DNA of 19,192 bases, taken from NCBI GenBank assembly GCA_026193295.1, contig JAPHSB010000242.1, forward strand, positions 1 to 19,192, read 5' to 3'. This stretch comes from Lysobacterales bacterium (GTDB lineage: Bacteria > Pseudomonadota > Gammaproteobacteria > Xanthomonadales > SZUA-36). This document shows positions 15,498-19,192 of the stretch, in pieces. The notes beneath the pieces are model-generated. The model did not search any database. It worked only from the letters and a program-made list of their open reading frames with translations, and was not told where the DNA came from. Numbering within the stretch: the first letter of the stretch is position 1; every line of letters starts with the position of its first letter. Position numbers and translations under genes: made by a program.

Positions 15498-17048
15498 ATG
15501 AAGAAATGCTCCGCTGCGCGGTTTCACCCCCCGCCCCTCGCGTTCCTCCCGGCATTGACTTTGGCTTTGACCCTGGCGCCGCAGTGCTTCGCCGATCCGG
15601 TGGACACCGCCGAACAGGTGCGCGCCTGGCGCCAGGCCCACGAACAGCAGATTGTCGATGACTTCGCCAAGCTGCTGAGCCTGCCCAACGTGGCCAGCGA
15701 CACGCCGAACATTCGGCGCAACGTTGACGCCATCACGGCCCTGCTGCAGCCGCGTGGCTTCGAAGTCAGGTCCCTGGAAACAGCCGGGAGTCCCCCGGCC
15801 ATCTTCGCCGAACGCCGGGCGACCGGCGCGAAAAAGACCCTGTTGATCTACGCCCACTACGACGGCCAGCCGGTTGCCGCCGGGGACTGGGCCTCGGACC
15901 CCTGGACACCGGTGCTGCGGGACGGAACGGTCGAGAGCGGCGGGCGGCTCGTGCCGATGCAGGCGCCCTTCGATCCCGAGTGGCGCATCTTCGCGCGCTC
16001 GGCCGGGGACGACAAGGCGCCGATTATCGCGCTGACCGCGGCGCTGGACGCGCTGGCGGCTGCCGGCATGGCGCCCGGCGTCAACCTGAAGCTGTTCCTG
16101 GACGGCGAGGAAGAGGCGGGCTCACCGCATCTGCAGACCTTGCTGTCCGAAAACCGGGCATTGCTGGAAGCCGACCTGTGGCTGTTCTGCGACGGGCCCG
16201 TGCACCAGAGTCGGCGCTGGCAGCTGGTGTACGGCGTACGCGGCGCTTATGGCTTCGACCTGACCGTATTCGGCGCCAACCGGCCGCTGCACAGCGGCCA
16301 CTACGGCAACTGGGCGCCCAACCCGATCGTGCGGCTGGCAGAGCTGATTGGCACGATGCGCAGCCCAAGGGGCGAGATCCTGATCGACGGCTACAGCGAA
16401 CAGGTGGTTCCACCCTCGCTGACGGAAATGGCCGCCATCGAAGCGGCGCCGCGGGTTGACGAGGATATGATCCGGGAATTGGGCATCGGTCGCCCGGAAA
16501 CGGCTGAACGCCTGGAACTGACGGTTATGCGGCCGGCCATCAACTTGCGCGGCATCCGTTCCGGCTCCGTCGGCGCCCAGGCCAGCAACAGCATCCAGAC
16601 CGCGGCCACCGCCTCGATCGGCCTGCGCCTGGTCCCGGCGCAGACGCTGGACCACGTGCGCGAAGCGGTGGAGCGGCATCTGGCGCAACAAGGCTACCTG
16701 GTGGTGCACGAAGAGCCCACTGCCGAGCAGCGGGCCACGCACGATCACATCGCGCGCGTGGACTGGGAAGAAGGCGGCTACCCGGCCTACCGGGCGCCGA
16801 TGGATCTCCCCATCGCCCGGGCCGTGGCCGACATCGTCAACCAGTTGCGTGACGACGAGCTGATCCGCATGCCCACCATGGGCGGCAGCCTGCCGATTTA
16901 CGTGATCGAGCAGGAAACCGGCGCGCCGGTGGTGATCCTGCCGGTCGCCAACCACGACAACAACCAGCACGGCAAGGACGAGAACCTGCGCCTGCAGAAC
17001 CTGTGGGACGCCATAGAAATCTACGCCGCCGTGCTGACGAACCTGTAG
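15498..17048 (+). CDS. Exported M20-family metallopeptidase (dipeptidase-like)
   Basis: A secreted zinc peptidase, probably hydrolysing short peptides in the periplasm. ATG at 15498 gives MKKCSAARFHPP and a hydrophobic segment (LAFLPALTLALTLAPQCFA) with likely cleavage before Asp-Pro near residue 34. APQC does not fit a lipobox. Metal-site motifs are all present: AHYDGQP (His120, Asp122), SAGDDKAPI (Asp171), DGEEEAGSPH (Glu204-206), HSGHYGNWAPNP in the dimerisation region and NHDNNQHGKDENLR near 485-495. It has 516 residues, usual for M20 dipeptidases. The frame is open back to 15408, but those residues are not signal-like. No strong ribosome binding site is visible. It is the only plus-strand gene, divergent from the kor cluster and convergent with the glutaminase. 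Its TAG stop lies inside the REP-like repeat. The exact substrate is unknown. Confidence 0.92.
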   Translation: MKKCSAARFHPPPLAFLPALTLALTLAPQCFADPVDTAEQVRAWRQAHEQQIVDDFAKLLSLPNVASDTPNIRRNVDAITALLQPRGFEVRSLETAGSPPAIFAERRATGAKKTLLIYAHYDGQPVAAGDWASDPWTPVLRDGTVESGGRLVPMQAPFDPEWRIFARSAGDDKAPIIALTAALDALAAAGMAPGVNLKLFLDGEEEAGSPHLQTLLSENRALLEADLWLFCDGPVHQSRRWQLVYGVRGAYGFDLTVFGANRPLHSGHYGNWAPNPIVRLAELIGTMRSPRGEILIDGYSEQVVPPSLTEMAAIEAAPRVDEDMIRELGIGRPETAERLELTVMRPAINLRGIRSGSVGAQASNSIQTAATASIGLRLVPAQTLDHVREAVERHLAQQGYLVVHEEPTAEQRATHDHIARVDWEEGGYPAYRAPMDLPIARAVADIVNQLRDDELIRMPTMGGSLPIYVIEQETGAPVVILPVANHDNNQHGKDENLRLQNLWDAIEIYAAVLTNL

Positions 17049-17230
17049 GACCGAATTCTTTCGGGATCTGTTTCCTGTCGAAGGGGCGATGCCGGATACC
17101 CCGGTTCAAGACACGCTCGAGCCGTCCCTGGGCGCTCGATAATTTGCTCCCGGCAAATTACGGTCTTGAACCGGGGTACCCGGCACCACCCTGACCTTCT
17201 CAGCGTTTTCCCGAATAAATTCGGTCCTGC
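17045..17230. repeat. REP-like inverted doublet (BIME-like element)
   Basis: Two 68-base arms, 17045-17112 and 17163-17230, are inverted copies of each other. The outer 20 bases (GTAGGACCGAATT...TTCGG) differ at 3 positions, and the inner 28 bases (ending ACCCCGGTTCAAGAC) also differ at 3. The 20 bases between are unrelated but equal in length. Each outer end folds into its own hairpin: CCGAA-TTCT-TTCGG on the left, CCGAAT-AA-ATTCGG on the right. The 50-base centre holds another perfect hairpin. The element lies between convergent genes, the classic place for REP/BIME elements, and could act as a bidirectional terminator or mRNA stabiliser. No target-site duplication and no REP-associated transposase are seen. 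Confidence 0.75.
17140..17160. repeat. Perfect 8-bp hairpin at the centre of the REP-like doublet
   Basis: TAATTTGC (17140-17147) pairs exactly with GCAAATTA (17153-17160) around the loop TCCCG. It is A/T-rich within GC-rich surroundings and lies in the middle of the inverted doublet. Without a T tract on either side it is not a standard intrinsic terminator. Confidence 0.6.
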
Positions 17231-17251
17231 GGGCGCCCGGGCCACCCGCCC

Positions 17252-17368
17252 TCAGAACCTGGCGTTGTGCTGCTTGCCTTCCAGGCAGGCGCTGAAGCCG
17301 TTTTTGAACGCGTTCATCTGCGCCCCGGTGGCCGGCGCACTGCTGTACGCCGGCCCGGCCGCCAAAGC
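17252..17368 (-). pseudogene. Orphan C-terminal fragment of a small exported-type protein
   Basis: Read on the minus strand, 38 sense codons before TGA (17254-17252) give a sequence containing QMNAFKNGFSACLEGKQHNA. Codon choice is like that of real genes in this window, mostly G/C in third position. The FSACLEGK ending recalls the C-termini of small glycine-zipper envelope proteins that end in an FSACLEGRGY-like motif; that similarity is from memory and not tested. No start codon with a ribosome binding site and no signal peptide precede it, since upstream sequence runs into the 3' end of the glutaminase gene in another frame. It is best read as a remnant of a lost or rearranged gene, next to the REP-like element. 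Confidence 0.4.
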
Positions 17369-17388
17369 CCAACAGAATTGAACCCGAA

Positions 17389-18414
17389 CTACTCCGGATT
17401 CGGGCCGTACACCCCAACGCCGAGTTCACCGGCGATGTCGCGAATGGCGCGCAAACCACGAATGCTGTTGCCCGCTTCGTTCAGGCGCGCGGAGAAGGTG
17501 GCGATGGCGAAGCGTTGCGGCACCACGGCGACGATGCCGCCACCCACGCCGGTCTTGGCCGGCAGGCCGGCGTCGTACATCCAGTCGCCCGATTCGTCAT
17601 AGAAACCGGCCGTGGCCATGATGGCCAGCAGTTCCGGCACGTCTTTCGCCGGCATGACGCGCTTGTTGGTCAGCGGGTTGAGGCCCAGGTTGGCCAGGGT
17701 CGCACCCATCACGGCGAGGTCCTTGGCGTTGACGCCAATGGAGCACTGCCGCGTATAGACCCGCAGCGCTTCCTCCGGGTCGCTGTAGAGGCGACCATAG
17801 TTGTACAGGTTGTTGGCGATCGCGCGGTTGCCAAAGGCCGTGGTGTACTCCGAATCGTACACTTTCTCCAGCACGGTCAGAGGCCGGCCGGCGAAGTCGC
17901 TGATGTTCTGCATGACCAGGTTCCAGCGCTCCTCTTCAGACTTGGCCTGCACCAGGCTGACGGCGGCGATGGCGCCGGCATTGACCAATGGGTTGACCGA
18001 ACGCGCGTCGTAGAGTTCCAGCGCCATCTTGGAGTTGAATGCCATGCCTGTGGGCTCGACGCCGATCTTGTCCCTGACGGCCTCTGTCCCCTGCTGAGTC
18101 ATCACCAGTGCAGCGGTGAAGGGCTTGGACACGGACTGGATGGAGAACACGTAGTCGACGTCGCCCGCACTGTAGACCTTGCCTTCACGCGTGACGATGA
18201 CCACGCCGAACAGGTCACTGGGCGTCTCGGTCAGGATCGGAATGTAGTCGGCGTTGGCGCCTTCCTGCAAAGGCAGGTACTTGGCGTGCGCCTTGTCCAC
18301 GACAGCCTGGAACTCGGCCGGCGTTTGCGCCTGCGTGGCAGTGGCCAACAGTCCGAAGCACAGCAGCGTGGCGGACAGCACGAGCCCGCGTTTGAATGAC
18401 TTGAAGCGGATCAT
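17389..18414 (-). CDS. glsA: Exported glutaminase (serine-dependent, GlsA family)
   Basis: It hydrolyses glutamine to glutamate and ammonia. Unlike the cytoplasmic E. coli enzymes it begins with a basic stretch and hydrophobic core (MIRFKSFKRGLVLSATLLCF) and a cleavage site TQA-QT near residue 29, so it should act in the periplasm. The catalytic SxxK is Ser94-Val-Ser-Lys97 within FSIQSVSKPF. Other family motifs are NPLVNAGAIA, NRAIANNLYNYGRL, YTRQCSIGVNAKDLAVMGAT and AKTGVGGGIVAVVP. The mature part is about 312 residues, normal for the family. ATG at 18414 is preceded by GGAGG 8 bases upstream, which is formed by the last codons of the porin gene; only one base separates the porin stop from this start, so translation is probably coupled. 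The downstream side faces the convergent peptidase gene. Confidence 0.95.
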   Translation of the reverse strand: MIRFKSFKRGLVLSATLLCFGLLATATQAQTPAEFQAVVDKAHAKYLPLQEGANADYIPILTETPSDLFGVVIVTREGKVYSAGDVDYVFSIQSVSKPFTAALVMTQQGTEAVRDKIGVEPTGMAFNSKMALELYDARSVNPLVNAGAIAAVSLVQAKSEEERWNLVMQNISDFAGRPLTVLEKVYDSEYTTAFGNRAIANNLYNYGRLYSDPEEALRVYTRQCSIGVNAKDLAVMGATLANLGLNPLTNKRVMPAKDVPELLAIMATAGFYDESGDWMYDAGLPAKTGVGGGIVAVVPQRFAIATFSARLNEAGNSIRGLRAIRDIAGELGVGVYGPNPE

Positions 18415-18415
18415 C

Positions 18416-19192
18416 TCAGTTACCTCCAAAGGATTGACCGAAGTTGTATTTCGCGGAGAACTGCAGGCGCACGTCGTCCGAACTGAAACCGTCGCTGAAG
18501 TTGTCGCGCTGGGCCCACTGCAGTTCAACGCCGTAAAACACGTTGGGAGTGGGATGGTACAGGATGTTGGTCAGTGCGTACTGACCCTTTTCGAATGAAC
18601 TGGGGGACTGGCCGTCGGTCAGGTCCATGTCCAGGATGGAGTAGCCGATGGTGCTGGTCCACTCGTCGCTCCAGTTCAGGTCCAGGAAGGCGACCACGCC
18701 GAGCATCGGAATGGTGTCGCCATAGATGGGCCGGACCGGGTCGTCGAAATTCTCGACCACGCCGATATCGATCGTGGCGTCGTTCATGTAGTTCTGGATG
18801 CCCTCGCCATAGACCACCGAGCCGCGCAGAACGTGCGGCCCGATCCGGTAGTTGCCGCTGAGGTTGACGCCCCAGCCGATCTTGTCGCCACTGAGGTCGA
18901 ACTGGTTGTCGTTGAGGTCGTTCCACTTGATCTTGCGCAGCATGCCGGCGACCTGCACATGGCCCCAGTCCTGCGCCCAGCGGAAATGACCGGACAGGTC
19001 GGGCAGCTCGAAGTCACCCGCTATACCTTCCAGCTCGACGCGGTCGGCAAATTTGCCGCCGTCACCGCTGGCGCCCGGGCGTTCGAGTGACATCGCAAAC
19101 CGCGAATCGCCATCCGACCACGGAGTCCAGCGCGCCTGGATGTTGCGGTAGAACACCATGGCGTTCGGACCCCAGTACTCGATTGAATTCGG
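18416..19192 (-). CDS. DcaP-like outer-membrane porin (partial, N-terminus outside window)
   Basis: The C-terminal 258 residues of an outer-membrane beta-barrel; the frame is open to the window edge, beginning PNSIEYWGPNAMVFYRN. Repeated amphipathic strands are seen (WGHVQVAGMLRKIKW, IGWGVNLSGNYRI, GVELQWAQRDNFSDGFS), and the final strand LQFSAKYNFGQSFGGN closes the barrel. The arrangement GDFELPDLSGHFRW followed by WGHVQVAGMLR is like the DcaP family of trimeric porins, which take up negatively charged dicarboxylates. This assignment is by recall of motifs, so a broader porin label is safer if it fails. Its last codons supply the ribosome binding site of the glutaminase gene, so the two proteins are made from one message. 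Confidence 0.75.
   Translation of the reverse strand, partial: PNSIEYWGPNAMVFYRNIQARWTPWSDGDSRFAMSLERPGASGDGGKFADRVELEGIAGDFELPDLSGHFRWAQDWGHVQVAGMLRKIKWNDLNDNQFDLSGDKIGWGVNLSGNYRIGPHVLRGSVVYGEGIQNYMNDATIDIGVVENFDDPVRPIYGDTIPMLGVVAFLDLNWSDEWTSTIGYSILDMDLTDGQSPSSFEKGQYALTNILYHPTPNVFYGVELQWAQRDNFSDGFSSDDVRLQFSAKYNFGQSFGGN

Noticed and set aside
17045..17230. Insertion sequence or MITE with target-site duplication
   Set aside because: The bases flanking the two arms do not form an evident direct duplication and no transposase is present, so a REP-like doublet is the more cautious call.
17021..17245. Small open frames on both strands through the REP-like element (for example 17003-17194 plus and 17021-17245 minus)
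   Set aside because: They read through hairpin repeats, mirror each other because of the inverted arms, and have no ribosome binding site.

Overview
The window is GC-rich, densely packed chromosomal DNA of a proteobacterium, most likely a gammaproteobacterium. Pointers are the fused aspartokinase-homoserine dehydrogenase ThrA, a 554-residue AsnB, Sec-exported proteins, outer-membrane beta-barrels ending in aromatic residues, and a REP-like intergenic doublet. Genus cannot be fixed from the sequence. All genes but one lie on the minus strand, so transcription mostly runs from high to low coordinates.

Layout, low to high coordinate. (1) 1-3779: thrA (3' end outside the window) preceded by asnB, two aspartate-consuming enzymes 27 bp apart and probably one operon. 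(2) 3886-8257: an RND efflux permease with its membrane fusion protein, read from an AT-rich promoter carrying a near-perfect 22-bp palindrome. No TolC-type gene is present. (3) 8356-9114: a small outer-membrane beta-barrel protein of unknown role with its own perfect -10 box. (4) 9246-10553: an MscS-family channel whose start is ambiguous. (5) 10640-15299: three overlapping genes, an FAD/NAD(P) GltD-like protein with a ferredoxin-type C-terminus, then the alpha (with fused gamma domain) and beta subunits of a 2-oxoacid:ferredoxin oxidoreductase. (6) 15300-15497: a divergent promoter region. (7) 15498-17048, plus strand: an exported M20 metallopeptidase. (8) 17045-17388: an intergenic stretch with a 186-bp REP-like inverted doublet that includes the peptidase stop codon, plus an orphan fragment of a protein C-terminus. 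(9) 17389-19192: an exported glutaminase translationally coupled to a DcaP-like outer-membrane porin that runs off the window.

How the genes may work together: the oxidoreductase cluster looks like a self-contained machine that moves electrons from 2-oxoacid oxidation to a flavoprotein carrying its own Fe-S clusters and nucleotide-binding domain. The glutaminase-porin pair suggests extracytoplasmic release of glutamate tied to outer-membrane passage, and the convergent exported peptidase fits the same amino-acid scavenging theme. AsnB-ThrA directs aspartate into asparagine and the threonine/methionine/isoleucine branch. The most unusual items are the REP-like doublet, the flavoprotein fusion linked to KorAB, the porin-glutaminase coupling and the efflux promoter palindrome. 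No tRNA, rRNA, CRISPR array, transposase or integrase was recognised.
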